A stretch of 64,000 nt of DNA from Pseudomonadales bacterium (lineage in GTDB: Bacteria > Pseudomonadota > Gammaproteobacteria > Pseudomonadales > Pseudohongiellaceae). A program made the translations under genes and the position numbers. Location of the stretch: contig JANQJM010000224.1 of assembly GCA_028281635.1 (NCBI GenBank), positions 62,001-126,000 of the forward strand. The letters are read 5' to 3'. The notes under the pieces were generated by a model. The model made no database searches and was not told where the DNA came from. It saw nothing but the letters and a program-made list of their open reading frames with translations. Positions within the stretch are counted from its first letter, which is position 1. Each line of letters starts with the position of its first letter. Below, one piece after another: positions 55,671 through 64,000 of this stretch.

Positions 55671-58127
55671 TTACTCGTACTTTAATCTTTTAGCAGGATT
55701 GGCTTGCGCTGTGCGATACGTTTGGGCAATTGACACAGAAATACTGAATACGCCTACTACAAGAACAGCGAAAAGATATGGCACTACGCTGAATTCGACA
55801 CGATAGGCAAATCGCTCTAGCCAAAGAGTGGAAATATAGTATGCCCCTAATATGCCAGGCAGGATCGATATAACCAGTAATTTGCCTACATCTCGCGTAA
55901 GTAGTGCTAAAAGATTTTTAAGGGAAGCTCCAAGTACCTTGCGAATGGCAATTTCTTTCCGACGCTGTTCGGCCCCATAGGCCGCGAGGCCTGTCAAGCC
56001 GAGAAGAGAAATAGCAATGCTTAAGATACTGAAAAACCCAACCAGTTGTATTGCTCGCGTATCGCGCGCGTAAAGCCTCTCCCAAAGGCTTTCAAGAGAT
56101 TCAGCCTCAACCACAAACTGATTTGTAAACTGGCGAACTGTTTCCTCTATATAGGAACGAGTTTCTGCTGAGTTGTTACCGGTAACGCTAATGACGAGAT
56201 CGACCCGTTGTCTAGCTCTGCCTCTGGGTGACATACCGCTGAATCGTTCATCGTTATAAGGTGCAAGATAGGTGGGTTCAATCGATTCGTGCAGCGGCAT
56301 GAAATGAAAGTCCTTGATGACTCCAATGACCTGAGCTCTGCCAATCAATTTTCCGAGGGGCTGATCCCACTCCATCGCATCAACAAAGGTTTCATTAACC
56401 ACAACAGGGTTTTCGCCATCGAGTAGTTGTTCCTGACGAAACATGATGCCATCGACAAGTTCGATCTCCATTACATCCAGAAATTCGTCTCCAACATTGA
56501 AACCGTACATTCTTTGATTGCGCCGTCCACCTTCGTTAGTGTCCACAGGAAAAACGGCCAGATTACTGATGCCCCGACCAAATACACTGCTCATTTCGGT
56601 AGCTCCCAGAATGTCGGGATGCTGAAGGAGTTCATTGGTTAGTGCTTCGCGTGCCGTTATTGCATCGGCACCAACAAGCTGCACAACCAGCTGATTGGAT
56701 TTTTTGAATCCCATTGAGGAAGACTGCAAAAAATCTGACTGTCTCAGCATTGAGAGCACACACGCAACGATAATCAACGAGACAGTAATCTGTGTTAATA
56801 CCAGAAACTGCCTGATTGGCAGACCTTTTCGCTGTGGCTGTGGTTCTGATCTTAGATTGGACAGGGCAGATTGTCTGGTTAAATAGAAGGCTGGATAGAG
56901 CCCAGCTGTTGTTGCCAGTGCGACCATTGATAGCAGGAAAATGGCAATGCCCCAGAAAGAGGTCAATGGAGTAATTAAAGCAGTATTGCCAACGAATGAC
57001 TCTATATAAGCCAACTCCAGCGCTAGTGAGCCCAGGAACAGGCCGAGTCCGACAGCGATTGCGACGAACACAAACGATTCCAAGAGAAATTGTCTTACCA
57101 GTGTTTCCTTTTGTGCGCCCAGCACCTTTCTCATAGCAACCTCTTTGGCTCTGACCGAAGCTCGTGCTGTTGCCAGATTGATATAGTTAATAGTGCCAAT
57201 AATCAGAAGTGTGATAGCAACTGCTGCAAACAGATAGACATTGACAATGTTGCCCCCCGATTCACCAAACCCTCCGGTTCCACCAATATTAAACTTTGGC
57301 CCAAAATGAATGTCGGTCAGATTCTGCAAGGCGAGTCGGTACAAACCAACATCAGCCCCCCCTGTCGCTCTGGCAAATCCTTCTGCGAGATAACTATCGA
57401 ACGTATCCTGAGAAATAGCATCCATGGTTGCTGGATCAAAGTCGTTGGCCACGATGAGATAAGATGCGCCACTCATCGCCATAAAGTTCACAGCAAAGTC
57501 ATTGGCAAAGTTTGTGCGATACACAGGGAGCATCGCCATGGGTATTAGTGCATCGTACTTGAATGACGTGTTACTCGGCAGGTCTTCAAAGACCAGGGTC
57601 ACACGAAACTCAAATTGTTCTGTGCTGACCACTTCCCCAATAGGGTCGCGATCACCGAAATAGTACTGGGCGAAGCTGTCGCTAACCGCTATGGAGTATG
57701 GGTCATTAAATACGCTATCGATGTCTCCGTATTTCACATCGAACGTGAAGTGTTCGAAGGCTGATACATCAGCCAGATAAGTCTCATCCCAGATTTGTTC
57801 GTTGTCGCCGTAGCTAAACTGTCTCTCGTCAGCTTCCATAAAACGAACATGGTCTAAAAACTGAGGATAGTCCCTGACAAGTAGCTCGGTAATTTGATAC
57901 CCGGTAAGAGGAGCAGAGATAAAGGTGCCAAAATAGGTCTCTACCCGATAAATTCGCTCGTGGTTTTCGTGATATCGATCGTAAGTAAGCTCATGATGCA
58001 GATAGAGTCCGATTATCATGGAACCTGCTATCCCCAAAGCAAGGCTCAGAACACAAATAAGAGCATAGAACTTCTCTCGTGTCAGTCGACGCAATGTGAT
58101 GACGAATAGGCCGGACAAGTAATTCAT
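55671..58127 (-). CDS. FtsX/MacB-like ABC permease 14
   Basis: 818 residues from ATG 58127, first of a two-permease unit under a sigma-54 promoter. Coupling motifs are KEVAMRKVLGA and KEIAIRKVLGA, followed by DVGKLLVISILPGILGAYY, which fits neither main subclass exactly. The C-terminus is NPAKRLKYE. A glycine-rich stretch (GGTGGFGESGGN, about residue 280) precedes the second membrane helix. Confidence 0.87.
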   Translation of the reverse strand: MNYLSGLFVITLRRLTREKFYALICVLSLALGIAGSMIIGLYLHHELTYDRYHENHERIYRVETYFGTFISAPLTGYQITELLVRDYPQFLDHVRFMEADERQFSYGDNEQIWDETYLADVSAFEHFTFDVKYGDIDSVFNDPYSIAVSDSFAQYYFGDRDPIGEVVSTEQFEFRVTLVFEDLPSNTSFKYDALIPMAMLPVYRTNFANDFAVNFMAMSGASYLIVANDFDPATMDAISQDTFDSYLAEGFARATGGADVGLYRLALQNLTDIHFGPKFNIGGTGGFGESGGNIVNVYLFAAVAITLLIIGTINYINLATARASVRAKEVAMRKVLGAQKETLVRQFLLESFVFVAIAVGLGLFLGSLALELAYIESFVGNTALITPLTSFWGIAIFLLSMVALATTAGLYPAFYLTRQSALSNLRSEPQPQRKGLPIRQFLVLTQITVSLIIVACVLSMLRQSDFLQSSSMGFKKSNQLVVQLVGADAITAREALTNELLQHPDILGATEMSSVFGRGISNLAVFPVDTNEGGRRNQRMYGFNVGDEFLDVMEIELVDGIMFRQEQLLDGENPVVVNETFVDAMEWDQPLGKLIGRAQVIGVIKDFHFMPLHESIEPTYLAPYNDERFSGMSPRGRARQRVDLVISVTGNNSAETRSYIEETVRQFTNQFVVEAESLESLWERLYARDTRAIQLVGFFSILSIAISLLGLTGLAAYGAEQRRKEIAIRKVLGASLKNLLALLTRDVGKLLVISILPGILGAYYISTLWLERFAYRVEFSVVPYLFAVLVVGVFSISVSIAQTYRTAQANPAKRLKYE

Positions 58128-58249
58128 GATAAGTATCTAGGATTGCGGACTTTTCAGCCCAGCAGCAGGAATTGGGACTTTTTTTAATTGACAGCTATGA
58201 GACTAGACTCAGGGAAAATGATCAATTTGGTCTGTTCCCAGGTTTATTC

Positions 58250-58265
58250 CGCAAAGAACATACCA
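58250..58265 (-). promoter_or_regulatory. Sigma-54 promoter of permeases 14-13
   Basis: On the minus strand it reads TGGTATGTTCTTTGCG: GG at 58264-58263, ten bases, GC at 58252-58251. The -12 half is perfect, and the -24 half is TGGTAT. Predicted start is near 58239, giving a leader of about 112 bases. Confidence 0.65.
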
Positions 58266-58325
58266 ACTTAACATCTCTACCGATGAAGGATTGATCAAGA
58301 CTGCAGGACTTAAACTCTATATTGC

Positions 58326-58365
58326 CGTTCCATCCCGATACAGACTACTGTTTCAAGATGAAACA
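58326..58365. promoter_or_regulatory. Paired activator sites upstream of permease 14
   Basis: The distal site TGTTTCAAGATGAAACA (58349-58365) has perfect inverted arms TGTTTC/GAAACA. The proximal site CGTTCCATCCCGATACA (58326-58342) is a degenerate copy. Starts are 23 bp apart, and the proximal site is 61 bases from the -24 GG. The GDPD gene ends at 58399 just beyond. Confidence 0.7.
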
Positions 58366-58398
58366 TCGTTGGAAAACCCGATGCCAGGGGTGATTTAC

Positions 58399-59262
58399 TC
58401 AGTTGTTGGCCTGGAACAACCGTAAAGCTTTTGCAGGAAAGTCTGTGTAGAGTCGATCTACGCCCATGGCGATGAATTGCTCCATTAAATCGGGATCATT
58501 CACAGTCCAGACTCCGAATTCCAGGTCAGCTGCGTGTGTCTGATCGATTGCCTGCTGAGTAATACTGCCCTGGTTATACACCAGGGATTCAAATCCCTGC
58601 TCTAAAGCTATGGAGATATCATCAGGCACAGAGTCGGTATTGGGTCTATCCCAGAATACAGGAATCTCCGGCGCCAGTTCCTTTACCAGACTCATCTTCT
58701 GCAGATTGCCATCGTTGAAGCCAATCCAGGCTTCCGCACCCATCTCTCGAATGAGAGCAATTGCAGCGGCGGTCGATCCGTCTTTAGGCTGAATAGAAAG
58801 ACGCACACGGTTCTGTTGCATCACTAACTCAATGACATCTCGCAATAGAGGCATACGGTGGGGAGGTAACTGCTCAAGGGTTTGGTTGTTGCGCTTGCGG
58901 AAGTCAACGGCGGTATCAAGACGCAGGATCTGCTGATAGGTCAGCTCGTTAATATTGCCTGCTTCACCTGTGAGTCGCGTGGTGGACAAGTCATGCGTCA
59001 CCATAATCTGATTGTCGGCCGTGAGAAAGATATCGCATTCCAACCAATCGGCATCGGTAGCCAACGCACTTCGGAATGCAGGCATAGTGTTTTCAACATA
59101 GGCACCACTATCACCACGATGAGCAGTTACTCCTGAAAGGGTTAGCGGGCGATCGATTTCTGATGCGAGAACTGTGCCTAAGACTGCAAGAACCAGGTAG
59201 CAACCAAGGCAAACAACTGATCGAAGAAAAAATGCAGGTGTAAATCTCATCAGGAATACCAT
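58399..59262 (-). CDS. Exported glycerophosphodiester phosphodiesterase
   Basis: A 287-residue GDPD-fold enzyme with an N-terminal hydrophobic leader (FFLRSVVCLGCYLVLAVLGTVLAS), so probably periplasmic or anchored. Catalytic residues are visible: His48-Arg49 in AHRG, Glu57-Asn58 in VENT, Glu75/Asp77 in ECDI and His90 in VTHD. GVWTVNDPDLMEQFIAMGVDRLYTDFP is the typical C-terminal block. It hydrolyses glycerophosphodiesters to glycerol-3-phosphate and an alcohol. The start may be Met5. It is unrelated to the permease array and ends about 30 bases past the distal activator site. Confidence 0.9.
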   Translation of the reverse strand: MVFLMRFTPAFFLRSVVCLGCYLVLAVLGTVLASEIDRPLTLSGVTAHRGDSGAYVENTMPAFRSALATDADWLECDIFLTADNQIMVTHDLSTTRLTGEAGNINELTYQQILRLDTAVDFRKRNNQTLEQLPPHRMPLLRDVIELVMQQNRVRLSIQPKDGSTAAAIALIREMGAEAWIGFNDGNLQKMSLVKELAPEIPVFWDRPNTDSVPDDISIALEQGFESLVYNQGSITQQAIDQTHAADLEFGVWTVNDPDLMEQFIAMGVDRLYTDFPAKALRLFQANN

Positions 59263-59290
59263 GCCGATGAAATATGAAACGAAGATGACA

Positions 59291-60307
59291 TTAGCGAGAT
59301 TCGCGCGCTAATGAAACCAGGTCCTTGATTGAGTCGATCACAAGTGCGGGTTGGTCAGCGTGTATACCGTGGCCGCTTTCGGTCGCAATGATGTGGCGAC
59401 TATTCGTAGACAGCTCGGCGAGTTCTATCTGCAGTTCATTCCAGACTTCTCGAATTTCACGTTGCCTTAGCAAGGATTCGCTTGGTTCTTCACCTTCAGG
59501 TGGTTCGATTGGCTCGCCCTGGGTTAACACGATTACAGGTAAATCACCCAAGGAGGAAGGAGGCTCTGCTTGCGTTGTATCAAAATTAAACGCATCCGAT
59601 GCTTCTAATTGAGTTCGAATAGCATGGGAGGTGTTATAGCGGGCGACGACTCGCGCCCGCAGTTCCTCCGACATGTCGGCAGCCTGACCGACGCGCGCTT
59701 CAATCAGGCCAAACATCCGCAGGGCTCCAATTGGTGCCACGTATTGTGCCAGTTGCATTAAGGTGTTGCTTACAGGTTCTGACGGTGGAAAACGCAATTG
59801 TTGCTGTTCATGACTGGAATCCACAAACACCATACCTTGCACTCGTTCTGGAAACTGCTTATAGAATTCCCTTATATAGACCCCACCTGCGGACCAACCG
59901 ACCAGAACCATTTCATTGTATTCGCCGGCGGCAACTAGCAACTCCTGCAAACGGCTGGCGACTTCGGGAGCTTGAGTGCCATGATCCACGGGATCACTGT
60001 ATCCCATTCCGACACGATCGTAATAACAAACTCGGGTAATCGCCGCGATGGGTGCGAAGATTTCCTCCCAGGTTTCGTTTAATGCTCCGAGGCCCTGTTC
60101 AAATACGACAGTGGGGGAACCATCACCGTAGCAATCGATGTGCATATTGGCTCCACGTACGTTGAGCAACCTGCCGGGAGGTGGAAATCTTTCTAGGTCC
60201 TGGTTCTCTGCTATGACTTGATAGGTTCGCCCGATGATCGAAAACATGATCACAAATCCGAGCAAGCCGATGGCCAGAAACTTTAGGAGTCTCTTGATAA
60301 TTGTCAT
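59291..60307 (-). CDS. Alpha/beta-hydrolase with N-terminal membrane anchor
   Basis: A 338-residue hydrolase. A membrane helix at about 8-28 is followed by an alpha/beta-hydrolase domain from about residue 47. The nucleophile elbow GWSAGG has Ser139, the oxyanion region is EQGLGALNETW, and the catalytic His is in ESGHGIHADQP near 315. The cap region (180-250) is variable. Substrate unknown; esterase-like activity is likely. It is 28 bp upstream of the GDPD gene on the same strand, possibly co-transcribed. Confidence 0.85.
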   Translation of the reverse strand: MTIIKRLLKFLAIGLLGFVIMFSIIGRTYQVIAENQDLERFPPPGRLLNVRGANMHIDCYGDGSPTVVFEQGLGALNETWEEIFAPIAAITRVCYYDRVGMGYSDPVDHGTQAPEVASRLQELLVAAGEYNEMVLVGWSAGGVYIREFYKQFPERVQGMVFVDSSHEQQQLRFPPSEPVSNTLMQLAQYVAPIGALRMFGLIEARVGQAADMSEELRARVVARYNTSHAIRTQLEASDAFNFDTTQAEPPSSLGDLPVIVLTQGEPIEPPEGEEPSESLLRQREIREVWNELQIELAELSTNSRHIIATESGHGIHADQPALVIDSIKDLVSLARESR

Positions 60308-60439
60308 GGTAGCTACCCCGAATAATGCTCGTGTGTCAGCTACTGCTTGAAGCTGGAAGTCTAAGGTGGCCTGTTGACAGACAGTTAGCCACCCATTGAT
60401 TAGACATCAAGTAAGTCTGTTGGTTACGGTGGATCCTGA

Positions 60440-61705
60440 CTAACGCCGCTCCACTATGGCGGCATCAACTAATTGCGTGAAATTCTCCCTGAATCCACCT
60501 CCTCTAGAAGGCGAGACCTGTCCCATGATAACGGTGATCGTGTTTTGCTGTGGGTCGATGAAATATCGGGTGCCTGCCGATCCATCCCACCAGATGGTGC
60601 CTTCCGATACTGGCCAACTGTAGGCTTCGGGATCCATGACCAGATTGAAACCACCGAGAGTCCAGCCGGAACCGCGCCAATAGCCATTTTCGCCGATCGG
60701 CATAGCAGCAGCCGGCACGCCGTTTTGATAGATCAATTCTGCGGTTTCAGGCTGTACTACCTGGCGACCGTTGAACTCCCCCATGTTGAGTATCATCTGG
60801 GAAAAATTAACAAAATCCATTGCCGTTGAGAGTAATCCTACTCCGCCCTCAATCAACCTTGGGCGCATAGTCCATGGCACCGCTTCGATCCGATACGGTA
60901 GCAATCGACCATCCGTAGGACGATACAATTCCGCCAAACGCTCTGTGTCCTCACCTTCTGCCCAGAACATGGTGCTGTTCATTTCCAATGGAAGAAACAC
61001 ATTCTCATGCAAGTACTCTTCGAATGGCTGACCTGACCAGACTTCAACCAGCTTGCCTAATATGGTGGCGTGAATACCATAGCGAAATGCAGTCCCAGGA
61101 TCATGAAAAAGTGGGACACGTGCTGCGTTATCCACCATCTGATCCAGTGTGATGTTTTTGTCACGCACTCGTTGTTCCCGATAGAGTCTGGACGACCTGC
61201 TACCGAGTCCGGATGTGTGGGTAAGTAAATGTGCGACCGTTATCTCGCCGTTTCGTAATCTCGTTTGAGTGACGTCTGTGCTGTCTGCATCCAACAGAAC
61301 TTTCTGCGCTTCGAACTGAGGAAGAAATTTGGTTATTGGATCGTCGAGTTGGAATTTGCCTTGCTCGTACAATTGCAGTACGGCGAGACTGGTTACTTCA
61401 CGAGTCATCGAGTAGATACGAAACAACGCGTCCTCACGCATGGGAACTACCTGCTCGATGTCCATTAACCCCAGTGCTTCGAAGTACACTATCTTGCCAT
61501 CTCTTACCACGGCCGCCACAACGCCGGAAATATCACCATCGTCAACATGCTGCTGCAGTCGCTCAGTCACGGCTTCCAGTCCAGCGGACGATAATCCAAC
61601 ACTTTCCGGAGAAGCAAAACCGAGTGACTGTGCGTTGGTCATGGAGCCAAAGCACATTGCTGCAATAAATAGGAGTGAAGTTCTGTACTTATTGAATTTG
61701 TTCAT
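60440..61705 (-). CDS. Beta-lactamase-fold serine hydrolase with SxxR in place of SxxK
   Basis: A 421-residue exported protein (signal peptide ending SMTNA) of the class C beta-lactamase/esterase superfamily. The usual SxxK catalytic motif is here Ser99-Met-Thr-Arg102: the codon is clearly CGT, where family members normally have lysine as general base. Other family blocks remain: LFRIYSM, LLTHTSGLG, FRYGIHATILGKLVEVWSGQPFEEYL, IWWDGSAGTRYFIDP. The protein may have reduced or altered catalysis, or the arginine may substitute. Physiological role is unknown. It is separated by 130 bp from the alpha/beta-hydrolase gene. Confidence 0.87.
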   Translation of the reverse strand: MNKFNKYRTSLLFIAAMCFGSMTNAQSLGFASPESVGLSSAGLEAVTERLQQHVDDGDISGVVAAVVRDGKIVYFEALGLMDIEQVVPMREDALFRIYSMTREVTSLAVLQLYEQGKFQLDDPITKFLPQFEAQKVLLDADSTDVTQTRLRNGEITVAHLLTHTSGLGSRSSRLYREQRVRDKNITLDQMVDNAARVPLFHDPGTAFRYGIHATILGKLVEVWSGQPFEEYLHENVFLPLEMNSTMFWAEGEDTERLAELYRPTDGRLLPYRIEAVPWTMRPRLIEGGVGLLSTAMDFVNFSQMILNMGEFNGRQVVQPETAELIYQNGVPAAAMPIGENGYWRGSGWTLGGFNLVMDPEAYSWPVSEGTIWWDGSAGTRYFIDPQQNTITVIMGQVSPSRGGGFRENFTQLVDAAIVERR

Positions 61706-61845
61706 AGAGATCAGTTCACCCGCTACAAAGAATCAGGAAGGGCAAGGATTAAATCATAGTAAAATCAATGAGGACGCTATCGTGTTTGATTCGGCCTGTC
61801 CAGAGACCTGCTTTTAGCGGTCGCCCATAAGAGACAAATGGGGAA

Positions 61846-62673
61846 TCAGATTAATCCCGGTGCCAGCAAAGACGACCAGTCGAAATTGACATTGGCAACT
61901 GCCAAAAAATGCGGGTTGAGAATATCGTCCTTCTGATTGTAACGAAGTGGCTGAAACTCGGTGGTTAAGACATCACCACCTATAGCACACAGTATGGCGT
62001 GAGCGGCAGCCGTGTCCCATTCGCTGGTAGGCGCCAACCGCGGGTAGAGATCAGCACTACCCTCTGCCAGCAAACACAGCTTTAGTGAACTGCCCATGCT
62101 GACCACAGCAACATCAGAAAAGCGCGTTTCAATCTGCTTGATCAAGCGGTCTAACAATTCCCCGCGATGACGACGACTCGCGACCAGCCTTAGTTTGTCT
62201 GCGTTCGCAAGATGATCATTAGTAGAGAGCCGCACGGGTTCCTCGTCGCCGACTCGTTTCCATGCTGCAGATACGGCGGTGCCGCCGAAGTAGGAAGTCG
62301 ACGAAACCGGGACATGTACAATACCCAATACAGGATCACCTGCATCGATCAGGGCAATATTGACCGTGAATTCGCCATTGCGATTGATAAATTCTTTCGT
62401 GCCATCCAATGGATCAACCAGCCAGTATCGCTGCCAGGTCTCTCGGACAGAAAAGTCGGGACGAACTGACTCTTCACTGAGAATGGGGATAGAATCATCC
62501 AATGCTTGTAGTTGCTCCACAATCACAGCATTGGCGCGGCTATCGGCTAAAGTGAGTGGTGAGTTGTCATCCTTTACTGTGACATCGATCGGTCGATTAT
62601 CATTGTAGACGGATAGGATTTCTTCTCCCGCCGTCCTGCTAATTGCAACAACTGAGTCGAGTAAGCTATGCAT
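61846..62673 (-). CDS. cysQ: 3'(2'),5'-bisphosphate nucleotidase CysQ
   Basis: A 275-residue member of the inositol-monophosphatase superfamily, converting 3'-phosphoadenosine 5'-phosphate to AMP in sulfate assimilation. Metal-binding motifs are SEES (66-69), VDPLDGTKEF (86-95, Asp87 and Asp90) and SEWDTAAAHAI near 217-227. LVASRRHRG and GSSLKLCLLAEGSADLYPR are CysQ-typical. It lies divergently 74 bp from yrfG; these two genes are neighbours in many gammaproteobacteria, often with nudE, which is absent here. Confidence 0.93.
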   Translation of the reverse strand: MHSLLDSVVAISRTAGEEILSVYNDNRPIDVTVKDDNSPLTLADSRANAVIVEQLQALDDSIPILSEESVRPDFSVRETWQRYWLVDPLDGTKEFINRNGEFTVNIALIDAGDPVLGIVHVPVSSTSYFGGTAVSAAWKRVGDEEPVRLSTNDHLANADKLRLVASRRHRGELLDRLIKQIETRFSDVAVVSMGSSLKLCLLAEGSADLYPRLAPTSEWDTAAAHAILCAIGGDVLTTEFQPLRYNQKDDILNPHFLAVANVNFDWSSLLAPGLI

Positions 62674-62747
62674 AGGTTGCTACAATTCAGAGACCTGCAT
62701 TCTGGTACCAAAACTAATCCGGCCATTATATAGAAGGGTCACACTCG

Positions 62748-63419
62748 ATGCTGCCTTGGTCCAATATAGATACCGTCATGTTCGATATGGACGGCACCTT
62801 GCTGGATCTGCACTTCGACAACTATTTCTGGTTGCAACTGGTTCCCAAGCACTACAGTGAGAAACATGGTGTGTCGGAAGCTGAGGCGCTTGATCATGTA
62901 CGGTTAAAGTATTCAGAAGTTCATGGCACATTAGATTGGTATTGTGTTGACTATTGGGTGGATGAGCTCAAACTCGACATCCCTCAATTGAAACACTCCA
63001 TTACAGACAAAATTATCATCAGGCCTAATGTGGAACGCCTGCTGAAAAGCCTGAATGCCATTGGCAAACGAGTTTTATTAATTACCAATGCCCATCCCAT
63101 GAGCCTCGAGCTAAAGATGCAGCATACTGGTATCGGAGGCTACTTCCACCAGCGAATCAGTTCCCATAGCCTGCAGCTTGCCAAAGAAAACCATGGCTTC
63201 TGGGAAAGTCTGAAGGGCAAGGAACCCTACGAGCCGGAACGCACAGTGCTGTTCGACGACAACTTGAACGTATTGCGGCAGGCGAAAAGAGAAGGGATTG
63301 CTCATCTATGGGCAATCAAGCAACCAGACAGTCAACAGCCCGCAGTTGCAGCAGCCGAGTTTCCTCAGGTCGATGACTTCAGCGCCATCATTCCCATGCA
63401 AGCCAATTCCAGCAGCTAA
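62748..63419 (+). CDS. yrfG: GMP/IMP nucleotidase (HAD family, YrfG)
   Basis: A 223-residue HAD phosphatase with catalytic Asp13-Met-Asp15 in MFDMDGTLLDL, motif II LLITNAHP and motif III/IV TVLFDDN. The early segment HFDNYFWLQLVPKHYSEKHG is specific to YrfG, a nucleotidase hydrolysing GMP and IMP. Length matches the family. It is divergent from cysQ. A possible hairpin without a U-run lies about 40 bp downstream. Confidence 0.92.
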   Translation: MLPWSNIDTVMFDMDGTLLDLHFDNYFWLQLVPKHYSEKHGVSEAEALDHVRLKYSEVHGTLDWYCVDYWVDELKLDIPQLKHSITDKIIIRPNVERLLKSLNAIGKRVLLITNAHPMSLELKMQHTGIGGYFHQRISSHSLQLAKENHGFWESLKGKEPYEPERTVLFDDNLNVLRQAKREGIAHLWAIKQPDSQQPAVAAAEFPQVDDFSAIIPMQANSSS

Positions 63420-63532
63420 AGTAGCATTGACATACAGATTCAATACTCCTGTTGGGGATTCCGACTCTACACCACACAGTCGGACCTAAGGAATTCCAGC
63501 AACAGATTTAAGGATTTGCCCGATGTGTTTCG

Positions 63533-63922
63533 ATGAGTCGTTTGCCTAGCATAAAAACAACAAATGAACTCTTGGTAGTATTGCAGGTGAATCTGATCAA
63601 ACAAGGCAAGCAAGGGCAGGTTGGTTCAAAATTAGTCAGGAAGTTGGGCGACAGGTACCCGACGTTCATTGATGGCGTTCGTAACTTCAAACTCGAAGGC
63701 GTTCATAGCTTCAAACTCGAGGACGACTATGTACTCATCGATCTGTTTGTCCTGAAGTCTACTGCTGAGGATCAATTTGGTCGGGAGAAGACTGCACAGT
63801 TAAAAATTCCTTTGGATCAGTTTTGCTATTTCGCAAAAACGATGGCGCGACTGGCTGACCAACTACCTTCGGAAATACAGCAAACCAGGAGAACAGAACT
63901 GACGCTCATACGAACACGATAA
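63533..63922 (+). CDS. Hypothetical 129-aa protein
   Basis: A 129-residue soluble protein, basic at the N-terminus, that I do not recognise. A 24-base imperfect tandem duplication around 63675-63722 gives the repeated residues VRNFKLEG/VHSFKLED. No membrane segment or catalytic motif is visible. The ribosome-binding site is poor, so the start at ATG 63533 is uncertain. Consistent codon use through the frame and a clear stop support a real gene. Confidence 0.55.
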   Translation: MSRLPSIKTTNELLVVLQVNLIKQGKQGQVGSKLVRKLGDRYPTFIDGVRNFKLEGVHSFKLEDDYVLIDLFVLKSTAEDQFGREKTAQLKIPLDQFCYFAKTMARLADQLPSEIQQTRRTELTLIRTR

Positions 63923-64000
63923 TATCCGCACTCTAATCTCACCCAACTCAGGTTGATTGCATAAGCCTTGAAACTGAAAAGCTCAGCCTGCTTAAACAAT

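Noticed and set aside
33201-58127. The permease array as a transposon or phage island
   Set aside because: There is no transposase, integrase or flanking repeat. The proteins are divergent chromosomal-type permeases and the promoters are native-looking.

Overview
The window looks like chromosomal DNA of a marine or environmental gammaproteobacterium. Supporting this are YrfG, CysQ, RimJ-like and ThpR homologues, a tRNA-Pro(CGG) with an encoded CCA end, and strong sigma-54 promoters. I cannot name the genus. Nothing in it looks like phage, an insertion sequence or CRISPR.

The dominant feature is an unusually large collection of MacB/FtsX-type ABC exporter permeases. There are fourteen paralogues of about 800-830 residues. 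Each appears to be a fusion of two MacB-like halves: membrane segment, large periplasmic domain, three-helix bundle, twice. Only two separate ATPases are present. Region A (615-3863) is one ATPase plus one permease. Region B (19402-26410, minus strand) is a complete pump operon: ATPase, two permeases, HlyD/MacA-like adaptor. Region C (27063-32447, plus strand) is an NtrC-type response regulator, a histidine kinase with almost no periplasmic sensor, and one permease. Region D (33201-58127, minus strand) is ten permeases in a row with no ATPase, adaptor or other gene among them.

I read regions B, C and D as one regulon. Upstream of four transcription units (the ATPase operon, permease 4, permease 12, permease 14) lies a -24/-12 sigma-54 promoter. 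It is preceded at a nearly constant 59-62 bp by a pair of sites resembling TGTTTC-N5-GAAACA, spaced 22-23 bp. The response regulator at 27063 is the obvious candidate to bind them, and perfect copies of the palindrome also flank its own gene. Because the kinase has only a few residues between its two membrane helices, it may sense through a permease, as Bce-type kinases do. This would be a sigma-54-controlled counterpart of a Bce-like envelope-stress module with many interchangeable orphan permeases.

The rest is mixed metabolism. 3877-7079 holds small envelope proteins, a molybdopterin oxidoreductase with its cytochrome b, and a DMT transporter. 7113-10734 holds an FG-GAP protein, a tRNA-Pro with a degenerate second copy split by a hairpin-rich element, and a TPR protein. 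11091-12373 holds a DsbA/FrnE-like oxidoreductase whose CxxC motif is written TGA-Pro-Trp-Cys (candidate selenoprotein), translationally coupled to a protein with the halohydrin dehalogenase motifs. 12382-16954 is a four-gene acyl-CoA catabolic operon. 17046-19316 holds ThpR, a YdeI-like protein and two GNAT acetyltransferases. 58399-63922 holds a glycerophosphodiesterase, an alpha/beta hydrolase, a beta-lactamase-fold hydrolase with Arg in place of the SxxK lysine, CysQ, YrfG and a hypothetical protein.
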